From NCBI GenBank assembly GCA_035341855.1, contig DAOQWA010000003.1:1-64000 (forward strand): a stretch of DNA of 64,000 nucleotides, written 5' to 3'. A program made the translations under genes and the position numbers. The stretch is from QQVM01 sp035341855 (lineage in GTDB: Bacteria; Bacteroidota; Bacteroidia; AKYH767-A; 2013-40CM-41-45). Shown here one piece after another: positions 53,631 through 62,472 of the stretch. The notes below the pieces were generated by a model. The model did no database searches and was not told where the DNA came from. It saw nothing but the letters and a program-made list of their open reading frames with translations. Within the stretch, counting starts at the first letter, position 1, and each line of letters starts with the position of its first letter.

Positions 53631-55250
53631 CATGAAAGGGTAACGATAATCAGTGGCAGGAACAAAGGTCTCCTTGATTGTTCTTGGAGAGACCCAACGA
53701 AGCAGGTTTAACAGAGATCCTGCTTTGTCATTTGTTCCGGAAGCCCGACCGCCACCGAATGGTTGTTGTCCGACGACGGCACCTGTACATTTATCATTGA
53801 TGTAAAAGTTACCTGCAGCATTCACCAATTTTTTAGTAGCCAGGTCTATCGCATAGCGGTCCTGGGAAAAGATTGAACCGGTAAGAGCATAAGTTCCGGT
53901 CTTATCAACCAGATCCAGCGTCTTGTCAAATTTTGCGTCTTCATATACATATATGCTTAGCACAGGTCCGAAGAGTTCCTCGCACATCGTTACATACATT
54001 GGATCTTTTACAAGGATCACAGTTGGGTGAATAAAATATCCTTTCGACTTATCATATTTGCCACCTGCAATTATTGTAGCCGATTTATCTTTTTTTGCCT
54101 GATCAATATATGAGGAAAGTTTATCAAAAGATTTTTCATCTATTACTGCATTTATAAAATTAGACATGTCCTCAGTCGGCCCGATTTTGAATGATTCTAT
54201 ATCTCTTATCAAACCTTTTTTCACTTCCGGCCAGATGCTAGCAGGGATGTAAGCTCTTGAAGCTGCAGAACACTTTTGTCCCTGATATTCAAATGCGCCT
54301 CTTGATAAAGCAGTGATCAAGGCAGGTACGTCAGCAGATGGATGTGCCATGATAAAATCTTTTCCCCCTGTTTCGCCCACTATACGAGGGTAAGATCTGT
54401 ATTTATGGATATTGTTACCGATAGTTTTCCAAACCTCCCGGAAGACGCCTGTTGATCCGGTGAAATGGATTCCTGCAAAGTCCTTGTGGTTGAATATCAC
54501 TTCACCTGCAACAGGTCCTGAAACATAAACAAGATTTATTACTCCTGCAGGCAGGCCGGCTTCAATGAAAACTTTCATGAGCACATTTGCGGCATAGATC
54601 TGTGTATTTGCAGGTTTCCAAACTATTGTATTACCCATCATTGCCGGAGCTGTCGGCAGATTGCCACTGATAGCTGTAAAATTGAATGGAGTAAGTGCGA
54701 AGACAAAGCCTTCAAGTGGACGATGCTCTACACGGTTATAAACTCCTTTAGAAGAAACCGGCTGTTGGGTATAAATCTCCCGCATGTATTGAACATTGAA
54801 TCGAAGAAAATCGATCATTTCGCATGCTGCATCAATCTCGGCCTGATATACATTTTTACTCTGCCCGAGCATAGTCGCAGCGTTGATAGTAGCGCGATAT
54901 GGACCGGCCAGGAGATCAGCAGCTTTTAAAAATATTGATGCACGATGTTCCCATGAAAGAGCAGCCCATTCTTTTTGTGCCTTCAAAGCTGCTTTGATGG
55001 CTAATTCGACATGGCTTTTATCTCCCTGATGAAAATTTGCAAGTGTATGTTTATGATCGTGTGGACATGACAGTCGAAGCTTATTGTTGCTGCGAATCTC
55101 CTTACCTCCAATGTACATTGGAATGTCCTGGACGCCGGCCCTCATTTTTTTAAGAGCGGCGGTTATTTCCTGTCTTTCAAGACTTCCGGGAGCGTAATTT
55201 AATACCGGTTCGTTAATAGCCGGTGCAACATTGTAAATGGCGTTTGACAT
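53631..55250 (-). CDS. pruA: 1-pyrroline-5-carboxylate dehydrogenase (3' end at gap)
   Basis: A 540-residue section up to the gap. PruA oxidises glutamate semialdehyde to glutamate in proline degradation, with NAD. Catalytic Cys is in GQKCSAASR (about residue 350) and the general base Glu in GETGGKDF (about 316). The C-terminal segment RTIKETFVPATDYRYPFM at the gap edge corresponds to the normal end of the family, so at most a few residues are missing. The stop codon is not visible. A continuous frame through the ten N would end at 53604, but this depends on the placeholder. A TACCTTTG box lies 16 bases before the ATG. Confidence 0.92.
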
Positions 55251-55596
55251 GGGTAAATTATTTTCTCAAAGGTATGAAATTTAGCTGCAATGATCAGGGA
55301 TGAATGTTGTCAGTAAAGGGATAGTTCCTTTTTTAAATTGATCAGAAAGAACAAGATTTAGTATAAATACTTAATAATAAAGCAGTTGTGCCAGTCTTTC
55401 CTTTTCCTGAATCTGATCCTATTTAAGGCTTCTACACTTTGCCTAGATTTAATTTATGGCAGTTAACTTTGAAAAATAATGTGATTAAAGTGGATTCGTC
55501 TGAATATTTTTCCAAGAAACTATTTTCAATATTGGTTACTATTCTATCATTGGCAGCAATTATATACATGCATTTTTTTACATACTTTAGCAGAGT
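55251..55596. other. Intergenic region between pruA and the LytTR gene
   Basis: Holds the pruA -7 box and a possible small membrane peptide frame (55481-55600) that overlaps the start of the LytTR regulator. Apart from these I see no gene, terminator or RNA in it. Confidence 0.5.
55267..55274 (-). promoter_or_regulatory. -7 promoter element of pruA
   Basis: Minus-strand TACCTTTG matches TAnnTTTG, 16 bases before the ATG. No TTTG at 17-23 bases. Confidence 0.4.
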
Positions 55597-55600
55597 ATGA
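55481..55600 (+). CDS. Possible small membrane peptide upstream of the LytTR gene
   Basis: A 39-codon frame starting with GTG. The last four bases (ATGA) overlap the ATG of the LytTR gene, a typical coupling arrangement. The second half is a hydrophobic stretch of about 20 residues (LFSILVTILSLAAIIYMHFF). No ATG start exists: a TTG at 55469 would extend it by four residues. The lack of ATG and lack of known relatives keep this tentative. Confidence 0.28.
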   Translation: MIKVDSSEYFSKKLFSILVTILSLAAIIYMHFFTYFSRV

Positions 55601-56328
55601 TTAAAGCTTTGATAGTAGAGGATGATCCAATGAGTGTGGAATTACTTCGAGATTATCTTGAAGATTCCAATGCTGAGATCGCTGTTCTCGGAAGTTGCGG
55701 TACCGTTAAATCTGCGATAGCAAAAATCAATAAGCTCAAGCCTCAACTTGTTTTTCTTGATGTAGAGTTGGCTGATGGTAGTGGCTTTGATGTTCTCAAG
55801 GAGATTGCGACGATTAACTTTGAGATCATTGTGATCACATCACATGACAAATATGCGATGGAAGCAGTAAAGTATAGTGCTTTAGATTATTTGATCAAGC
55901 CGATTAAATCTCCTGATCTTACTTCTGCATTAAAGAAAGTTCAAAAAAGACTTGGTGTGCCTGTCAGCAAGTCAGCAGCTAACAAAGTTTCCGGCCGTCT
56001 TGCAAATAAAGTTGCCGTACCGACTTTTGAAGGCCTGCTGTTTATTCCCATTGAAGACATCATCAGGATACAAAGTGACAGAAATTACACAGAGTTTTAC
56101 CTGAATACAAAACGTAAAGTTGTTGTGACTAGATCACTGAAAAGTTATGAAGCGCTTTTGTCCGATTTTGGTTTTATACGTATACATCACAGTCATATGA
56201 TCAACATGAATCATCTGGTTAAATATATCAAGGGTGTAGGAGGATACGTGATCATGAGTGACCAGAGCAAAGTGGATGTTTCAAGAAGAAAAAAAGAAGA
56301 ATTTTTAGAACAATTGGCCAAGGCTTAA
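55597..56328 (+). CDS. LytTR-type response regulator
   Basis: A 243-residue regulator. Receiver domain at 1-122 with acidic residues Glu8/Asp9/Asp10 and phospho-acceptor Asp55 (VFLDVELADGSGFD); conserved Lys in the LIKPI loop. The C-terminal LytTR DNA-binding domain (about 140-240) has the core DIIRIQSDRNYTEFYL and FIRIHHSHMINMNHL. It is probably paired with a histidine kinase located elsewhere. The nearest downstream terminator-like hairpin is 220 bases away. Confidence 0.93.
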   Translation: MIKALIVEDDPMSVELLRDYLEDSNAEIAVLGSCGTVKSAIAKINKLKPQLVFLDVELADGSGFDVLKEIATINFEIIVITSHDKYAMEAVKYSALDYLIKPIKSPDLTSALKKVQKRLGVPVSKSAANKVSGRLANKVAVPTFEGLLFIPIEDIIRIQSDRNYTEFYLNTKRKVVVTRSLKSYEALLSDFGFIRIHHSHMINMNHLVKYIKGVGGYVIMSDQSKVDVSRRKKEEFLEQLAKA

Positions 56329-56625
56329 TTGCCAGTTATCCAATAATATCAACCACTTATCCATCATTCATGCCACTTGTGAAGTGATGATCCCACATTT
56401 ATCTTCTATTATTGATTTTTACTGAACCATTTCACATTTCTACTCCTTTACACAGGTTAATCCTATGATATGGAAGACGGGGTGAAACTTTTGTCAGCCG
56501 GGTCGCAGCGACTGATAAATATCCGAAGATTTAAATAATTTTTGGAATTGGTTAACGCCGGTGTGAAGAACGCCGGCGTTTTTTATTGATAAAAAATTCC
56601 AAAACCGTATAGTAGTACTTTTAGA
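56329..56625. other. Intergenic region with GC-richer block and terminator
   Basis: Between the LytTR gene and the receiver/TM gene. A block at about 56461-56540 is richer in GC than its surroundings, holds a GTCG/CGAC hairpin (within 56500-56520) and a 22-codon frame (56470-56538), and is followed 15 bases later by a terminator. This may be a small RNA or micropeptide, or just the 3' UTR of the LytTR gene. Confidence 0.35.
56554..56584 (+). terminator. Terminator-like hairpin
   Basis: AACGCCGG / CCGGCGTT stem (56554-56561 / 56573-56580), 11-base loop, followed by TTTT. It lies 225 bases after the LytTR stop. Confidence 0.8.
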
Positions 56626-57123
56626 TTATCGCATTCTTATGATAAATATACCTATCAACAAAGCGATGACAAGGATGCCAAGAAAAATATTAAAAAAGCG
56701 TTGAGTCCCCAGGTTTTTCTTTAGGGTATAATGGCCAAGAATATTGTTGGTAAGCAATGCGAGTCGGTGGAAAGCATTTTCATTTTTTACAACATAATCG
56801 TATGCTCCGTACTTCATAGTATTTGCAGCTACCTCAGCTTTTTCTTGTCCGGAAAGAAAGATCACAGGCACATTAGGAAATCGTTCCTTAATCTTTTTTA
56901 AGACCTGCATACCGTTCATTGCCGTCGGGTCAACAGAATCCAGATGGTAATCGAGTACGATCAGATCCGGTGCTTCATACATCAGTTCCAATGCCTTCTC
57001 TCCATTGGAGAATGAGGTCAGGGTTGAGGAAGGGTACTTATCCTGAAAAAAATCCCTCAACATTTCTGACATGTTCGGATCATCGTCAATAAGGGTAACT
57101 TTTATGCTTTGAGATGTATACAT
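56626..57123 (-). CDS. Receiver-domain protein with C-terminal membrane helix
   Basis: A 165-residue protein. Residues 1-135 are a CheY-like receiver with the acidic pair Asp13/Asp14, phospho-acceptor Asp58 (LIVLDYHLDS), Ser91 and Lys113. Instead of an output domain, a short linker leads to a hydrophobic helix of about 20 residues (143-162) that ends in RMR. The receiver is therefore likely tethered to the inner membrane by its C-terminus with the domain in the cytoplasm. Its kinase and target are unknown. It has a full consensus promoter (57141-57172). The reading frame and start are clear. Confidence 0.85.
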   Translation of the reverse strand: MYTSQSIKVTLIDDDPNMSEMLRDFFQDKYPSSTLTSFSNGEKALELMYEAPDLIVLDYHLDSVDPTAMNGMQVLKKIKERFPNVPVIFLSGQEKAEVAANTMKYGAYDYVVKNENAFHRLALLTNNILGHYTLKKNLGTQRFFNIFLGILVIALLIGIFIIRMR

Positions 57124-57140
57124 AGTTATGGCAAGAGTAT

Positions 57141-57172
57141 CAAACCTACAAGTTTATTGACAAAGATGCAAA
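57141..57172 (-). promoter_or_regulatory. Promoter of the receiver/TM gene
   Basis: Minus-strand TTTG (plus CAAA at 57169-57172), a 20-base spacer and TAGGTTTG (57141-57148): an exact match to the Bacteroidota consensus. Transcription would begin near 57134, 11 bases before the ATG. Confidence 0.7.
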
Positions 57173-57216
57173 TTCTTATTCAATGAGTATGATTTGAGAA
57201 CAAATCCTTCAGGTTT

Positions 57217-60200
57217 TCAGACCTGCAATACTTTTTTTTCGGAAATGTAAACAAGGTAGCTTTTCACCGGTGGGTATCCCATATCTGACAACACAGAAGC
57301 ATACTTTTTAATTTGTTTGGAATGTATTGCCAGTTCTTTGCCGGTTTTAAAATCAATCACTATAGTTTGATCCTTGCTAAATAGCACCCTGTCAGGACGA
57401 AGGCTTTCACCTCCCGGGAGCATTATTTCCCGCTCGTTTTTGATTTCCCACTTATCAGAAAAGAAATCCTGTATCTCCGGGACAGAAAGCAGGGTGGTAA
57501 TTTCCTTGAATATTTCCTCGCGGTCTGCTTCGGCTACCATGCCTTCGAATAGGATTTTATCGATAGACTTATCAAGATCCTTGACATGCTCGACTTCTGA
57601 AAGAATTCTATGAATGAGAATGCCGTAATTTATTTTTTCGCGGATCTTTTCACCGGTGATTTGTAAGAGGTCTCCGGCTCTTGAGCTAATTCCGATCTTT
57701 TCCTGCCATCTTCCCGTATTGTATTTTACTAATTTTTCTGAATGAATTTCATTGCTGTTTTTTTGGGAATCATGAATGAGTTCTGAATTACCTCGTTCAT
57801 AAATATTCTCATTTAATTCACAATTCGTAAACTCTAGAGTTTTCCTGAGGAGGGAAGAGACAGTGCTTAGGTCTTCACCGTGGTATTGAGGAGTATAAAT
57901 AATGAGTTGTTCTTCTGCCCGCGTAAAAGCAACATACAACATGTTAAGGTTGTCGATCAATGTTTGCATTACTTCTTCACGGTATGCACCATTAAAATAT
58001 GTTTCAAGAAGACGGTTTGAGAGCAGGAGCGCAACTCTTCCCATTTCTTTATAAGGCTCTTCTTCTGCATAAGCCCAAAAAAGGTCATTCGGTCTTGGGA
58101 GTATTCTCCAATCTGCAAAAGGCATGATCACTACCGGAAATTGCAGTCCTTTAGACTTGTGGATTGTCATTATTCGAATTGCATCTTCGTTTTCAGGAAT
58201 CAATACAGAGCAATTCTTAACACTGTTACTTTGGTTCCACCAGTCAAGAAAGCCATCCAGGCTACTATTGTTATTGGCTGAATACTCCAACACCAGATCC
58301 TGAAATCTCTGAATGTATGCATCCGGACGTTCATGGAAGGAGAAGATATTGATCAGTTGTTCGCACAGATCGTAGACAGGTAATTTACTTAAATAGGTAA
58401 TGTGAAGAGTAAATGCTTCAGGTAAAATCCTGTTGAACAATGTGCTTTCGAGACCCTCAATATCGAATAAGGTATTGCCTTTTTTCTCTTTAGACTTCTT
58501 CTTTCGTGGTATGTGATCAGAGAAGAGACTGTGGAGGTTATCAGGTTTGGTTTTTAGCAGATATTTGGAATAATAGTATATCACTTCAGTTCTGGCGATG
58601 CTGTCGTTTGTGTTGGAAAGAAAGCGCATGACATTCACCAGAAACCTTATCCTTGGTGTATTTGCTATTAATAAAGAATCAGGAGATATGATACGTGATA
58701 TTCCATTTTCAATTAGGTAATTGGCAATTTCATTTCCTTCTTGATTCTTTCTGACAAGAACAGTAATATCTCTGTATGAGTAGTTTTGCCTTAATAAATA
58801 TTTAATCTTCTCAACAGTGTATTTTAATGCTATTTCTTTCCAGGTCGTTTCATCTTCTTCTTCAGTTGCCTCATTTTTTCTCTCCAGGAACTCAATTTTT
58901 ACATAGCCGGAACTGTCATTTTTTTTTGCAATCCCCTGAATGAGGTCTTCTGAGTATGCAAGGTCGAGTAAGGAGTGTCCTTCCGGATCTATACCTTCTC
59001 TTATTATTTCCGGGAGTACTTTAAAAAAAATATTGTTAAAATCAATCACATCACTTTTCGAACGGTAATTTGTTGAAAGGATCTGTTCATTATACAATTC
59101 CTTAAAGTGACTGAGGTCTTCAAGTATATGCACCAATATAAGATTCATATTGCCGCCTCTCCATCTGTAAATGCTTTGCTTGGCATCACCTACAACGAGT
59201 GCCATGTTTCCGGATCCGAGTGTGTTATTCAACAGTGGAAGTAAATTTTTCCATTGATAAAGTGAAGTATCCTGAAACTCGTCGATTAATAAATGTTTGA
59301 ACCGGTTTCCGGCTTTTTCGTAGATGAACGGAGCATCCTGACCGGTAATGATCTCACTCAACATTTTTGGGGTATCGGCCAGGAGTATGACATTATTTTC
59401 ACTCCTGTATTCACTAAATTTTTTCGAGATATCGTTTGCAATACCAAACATATAAATTCGGCGTAGTGCTTCGTACGCACTGAGGTAGCTAATAAAATCC
59501 TTTTCAAAAATAGCATTAGCTTTTTGCAGACATTCACTGAGACCTCCGTTGACAACATTGCTGATCTGTTCTTTGAGTTTAGAAGATTTTGAAAACCATT
59601 TATCAGGATCTTCCAGAGCCGAAAGTGCTCTGGTTTTTAGTCTGAAATCATCAGGAGAGTAGGCATCGATTAATTTAATGAGGTTTCCCATGACACCACT
59701 TTTTCCGTAGGCAAAGTCCTCTACCTTAAGTCCCGACTTCTCCATCAAGACTTTTGCAGAGGAGCCGCAATCTTTCATTTTTCTTTCAAATGTCCTGCGG
59801 ATATTTTTCAGTGCACCATAGATCTCTTGAATTCTTTCACGACTCAATGTCTTTGATTCATCATAGTGATCTTTAAAGAGCTCATTGGCGACTAAATGAA
59901 TATCGGATTCAACATTCCATCCTTTATCTTCTTCAAGTTTTTGGAAGATGAGTGCTCCAAGCCATTCGGTCAATGCTATGTCATTGCCTACTTCTTTTAA
60001 AAGTCTGTCAGTTACTTCTAAAATTGCATCTTCTAATCCGATTTCAACTTCGAGTCTCAACGGCAAATGCATTTCACGCGCCAGAGAACGTAGTATCCGC
60101 TGGAAAAAACTGTCAATAGTGCTGACATAAAAGGAAGAATAGTTGTGAAGAATAAGTTTAAGGACTTTGTCTGCTTGTTTTTTTAAATTGATTTCAGGTA

Positions 60201-60429
60201 GTTCTTCTTTTAATGCATCGTGAAGAGAACCACCTGAACCTTTGCCAAGATCAACCAGTGCTTCGATGATCCTGCTTTTCATTTCAGAGGCAGCCTTATT
60301 CGTGAATGTAATTGCTAAAATGTGTTGGTAGTCATCCGGATTTTGTAATACCAAACGCAGGTATTCCTTAACCAGGATAAATGTTTTACCTGAACCGGCA
60401 GAAGATTTGTAAATTTTTAGTGCATTCAT
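57217..60429 (-). CDS. AddA/RecB-like helicase-nuclease
   Basis: A 1070-residue protein from ATG 60429. An SF1A (UvrD/Rep-like) helicase with Walker A SSAGSGKT at 9-16, motif II DEFQDTS, and further helicase motifs (for example VGDAKQSIYRWRGG). The C-terminus is a PD-(D/E)XK nuclease with Asp1013 (LRPDRV) and Asp1026-x-Lys1028 (IDFKTG). This is the AddA/RecB arrangement that processes double-strand breaks. The AddB/RecC partner is not in the window. The frame continues upstream, overlapping ispE, but ATG 60429 directly precedes the helicase domain, 44 bases after ispE. It is the last gene of the accA-ispE-addA run. Confidence 0.9.
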   Translation of the reverse strand: MNALKIYKSSAGSGKTFILVKEYLRLVLQNPDDYQHILAITFTNKAASEMKSRIIEALVDLGKGSGGSLHDALKEELPEINLKKQADKVLKLILHNYSSFYVSTIDSFFQRILRSLAREMHLPLRLEVEIGLEDAILEVTDRLLKEVGNDIALTEWLGALIFQKLEEDKGWNVESDIHLVANELFKDHYDESKTLSRERIQEIYGALKNIRRTFERKMKDCGSSAKVLMEKSGLKVEDFAYGKSGVMGNLIKLIDAYSPDDFRLKTRALSALEDPDKWFSKSSKLKEQISNVVNGGLSECLQKANAIFEKDFISYLSAYEALRRIYMFGIANDISKKFSEYRSENNVILLADTPKMLSEIITGQDAPFIYEKAGNRFKHLLIDEFQDTSLYQWKNLLPLLNNTLGSGNMALVVGDAKQSIYRWRGGNMNLILVHILEDLSHFKELYNEQILSTNYRSKSDVIDFNNIFFKVLPEIIREGIDPEGHSLLDLAYSEDLIQGIAKKNDSSGYVKIEFLERKNEATEEEDETTWKEIALKYTVEKIKYLLRQNYSYRDITVLVRKNQEGNEIANYLIENGISRIISPDSLLIANTPRIRFLVNVMRFLSNTNDSIARTEVIYYYSKYLLKTKPDNLHSLFSDHIPRKKKSKEKKGNTLFDIEGLESTLFNRILPEAFTLHITYLSKLPVYDLCEQLINIFSFHERPDAYIQRFQDLVLEYSANNNSSLDGFLDWWNQSNSVKNCSVLIPENEDAIRIMTIHKSKGLQFPVVIMPFADWRILPRPNDLFWAYAEEEPYKEMGRVALLLSNRLLETYFNGAYREEVMQTLIDNLNMLYVAFTRAEEQLIIYTPQYHGEDLSTVSSLLRKTLEFTNCELNENIYERGNSELIHDSQKNSNEIHSEKLVKYNTGRWQEKIGISSRAGDLLQITGEKIREKINYGILIHRILSEVEHVKDLDKSIDKILFEGMVAEADREEIFKEITTLLSVPEIQDFFSDKWEIKNEREIMLPGGESLRPDRVLFSKDQTIVIDFKTGKELAIHSKQIKKYASVLSDMGYPPVKSYLVYISEKKVLQV

Positions 60430-60473
60430 CGAGTAAAATATCAAGCATGTGTCCCGGTATGCTTTAAAAAAGC

Positions 60474-61292
60474 TTAGAGATAGCCCTGCCAAATAGTGCA
60501 ACTTCTAAAATATGCACTAAGGTTTTTTTCCTGTGAGAATATTCCATAAACAGAAGATCCGCTACCGCTCAGCGAAGCATATACTGCTCCATACTTGTAC
60601 ATTTTATTTTTAATATTACGGATTCCGGGATATTTCTCAAATATACTAGGTTCAAAATCATTTTTAATGCAATCCTTCCATTCCTGAATTGGTCGTTGGA
60701 TTCTTTCTTTTAATGGAACTTTTTGTTTTGTTGGTTTTACATTCGCGAATGCCTCAGCAGTACTGATATGCGCACGGGGTTTAACAATCACAATAAATTG
60801 ATTCTTGAGTTTCAGGGAAATTGGTTCAAGAATTTCACCTTTGCCTGTTGCCAGCATGGGCTTGCTTTTAATAAAAAATGGACAGTCGGCACCCAGATTT
60901 ATTGCCAGAGACTCTAGTTCATTATCATTTAGGTTTAATTTAAAAATTTTATTGAGCAGCACCAGGGTGCTCGTTGCATCCGAAGACCCTCCTCCAAGGC
61001 CGGCACCTATGGGTAATATTTTGTGGAGATATATTTTTACGGATGGCAGGTCATATTTTTCAGAAAGTAATTCGTATGCCCGGATGCAGAGATTTTTTTC
61101 CTTAGGACCAAAGAGTCTCAGACCGCTGGATTTAAATTCGGCTGATTGCCGGGAGCTTTCATTAGGGATAATCTCAAGTACATCTGTCCATTGTACAGGG
61201 TGAAAAATTGTTTCTATAGAGTGATACCCGTCACTTCTTTTTGATATAATGTCGAGGCCAATATTTATTTTACAAACAGGAAAAGCGATCAT
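60474..61292 (-). CDS. ispE: 4-diphosphocytidyl-2-C-methylerythritol kinase
   Basis: IspE (272 residues) phosphorylates CDP-methylerythritol in the non-mevalonate isoprenoid pathway. N-terminal catalytic Lys8/Asn10 region (FPVCKINIGLDI); GHMP motif PIGAGLGGGSSDA (94-106); third motif near the C-terminus (SLSGSGSSVYGIF). Length is normal. It is followed after 44 bases by the AddA-like gene and preceded at 88 bases by accA, all on the minus strand. Confidence 0.95.
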   Translation of the reverse strand: MIAFPVCKINIGLDIISKRSDGYHSIETIFHPVQWTDVLEIIPNESSRQSAEFKSSGLRLFGPKEKNLCIRAYELLSEKYDLPSVKIYLHKILPIGAGLGGGSSDATSTLVLLNKIFKLNLNDNELESLAINLGADCPFFIKSKPMLATGKGEILEPISLKLKNQFIVIVKPRAHISTAEAFANVKPTKQKVPLKERIQRPIQEWKDCIKNDFEPSIFEKYPGIRNIKNKMYKYGAVYASLSGSGSSVYGIFSQEKNLSAYFRSCTIWQGYL

Positions 61293-61380
61293 GGCCTGGC
61301 TTTCGAATAATTGTTTTATGTGGGAGCGAGTACGATATTACTTTTTCGTTTACAGAACCGGATCAGAGAATTTTATTTTT

Positions 61381-62337
61381 TTATCCCTCAACTACAACGC
61401 CCATCGAGCTGAACTTCATAATACGACTATGAACTAATTCTTTTCTGTCAATTTTTAATAATGTCCCCAGGTGATTTTTGATTTCTTTTTTTACTATCTT
61501 AAACATTTCTTCCGGAAAAGAATGAGCACCTCCAATAGGTTCCTTTATAATTCCATCTATCAATTTCTGACTTAGCATATCTTCTGCCGTAAGTTTCAGA
61601 ACTTCTGCAGCCCTTTCCTTGAAATCCCAGCTTCTCCATAAAATTGAAGAACAGGATTCGGGAGAAATAACGGAGTACCAAGTGTTTTCAAGCATGAGGA
61701 CTTTATCACCAATTCCAATTCCAAGAGCTCCGCCTGATGCTCCTTCGCCTATGATGATGCAAATAATTGGCACCTTAAGTTTAGCCATTTCAAAAAGATT
61801 CCGTGCAATAGCTTCGCCCTGACCTCTTTCTTCCGCTTCCAAGCCGGGGAAGGCACCGGGAGTGTCGATCAGCGTCACTACCGGTTTGTCGAATTTTTCG
61901 GCAAGCTTCATTAATCTTAAAGCTTTACGATAACCTTCGGGATTGGCCATTCCGAAATTCCTGAATTGTCTTTGCTTGGTACTGGCACCTTTTTGTTGCC
62001 CAATGAGCATCACAGTCTGCCCTCCGATAGATCCAAATCCTCCAACGATGGCCTTGTCGTCTTTCACCGTGCGATCACCAAAAAGCTCGACGAAATTTTT
62101 TTCTGTTAAGGCCTCGATATATGAAAGGGTATAGGGTCTGTCAGGGTGACGCGACAATTGGACTCTTTGCCAAGGGCTGAGATGTGTATATATTTTTTTT
62201 CTGGTTTCTTCAAGACGTAATTCCAGTTGCCTGACAGCAACACTTACATCAACCTGGCTTTTTTCACCAATGAGTTTTTGCTTCTCAATTTGATCTAGTA
62301 AATCTGCAATGGGTTTCTCGAAATCAAGGAAATTCAT
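61381..62337 (-). CDS. accA: Acetyl-CoA carboxylase carboxyltransferase, alpha subunit
   Basis: AccA (318 residues) forms, with AccD, the carboxyltransferase that makes malonyl-CoA. Family patterns: the N-terminal coiled helix, RHPDRPYTLSYI (about 64-75), GFGSIGGQTVMLIGQQKG (about 100-117), the crotonase-fold glycine motifs GEGASGGALGIGIGDKV (about 202-218) and SPESCSSILW. Length is normal. The zinc finger is in AccD, not here. First gene in the accA-ispE-addA run. Confidence 0.96.
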   Translation of the reverse strand: MNFLDFEKPIADLLDQIEKQKLIGEKSQVDVSVAVRQLELRLEETRKKIYTHLSPWQRVQLSRHPDRPYTLSYIEALTEKNFVELFGDRTVKDDKAIVGGFGSIGGQTVMLIGQQKGASTKQRQFRNFGMANPEGYRKALRLMKLAEKFDKPVVTLIDTPGAFPGLEAEERGQGEAIARNLFEMAKLKVPIICIIIGEGASGGALGIGIGDKVLMLENTWYSVISPESCSSILWRSWDFKERAAEVLKLTAEDMLSQKLIDGIIKEPIGGAHSFPEEMFKIVKKEIKNHLGTLLKIDRKELVHSRIMKFSSMGVVVEG

Positions 62338-62472
62338 TTTTCAAATATTATGCTTGCAATATAGCAAATCCCTTATATTCATGCCCCGTGATTTCAGCCT
62401 GCAAACATTAAGTTTGATATGGTTTTTGAGAAATCTTTTACTTAGGGTGTTCATTTTCAAAGTCAAGCAAAT

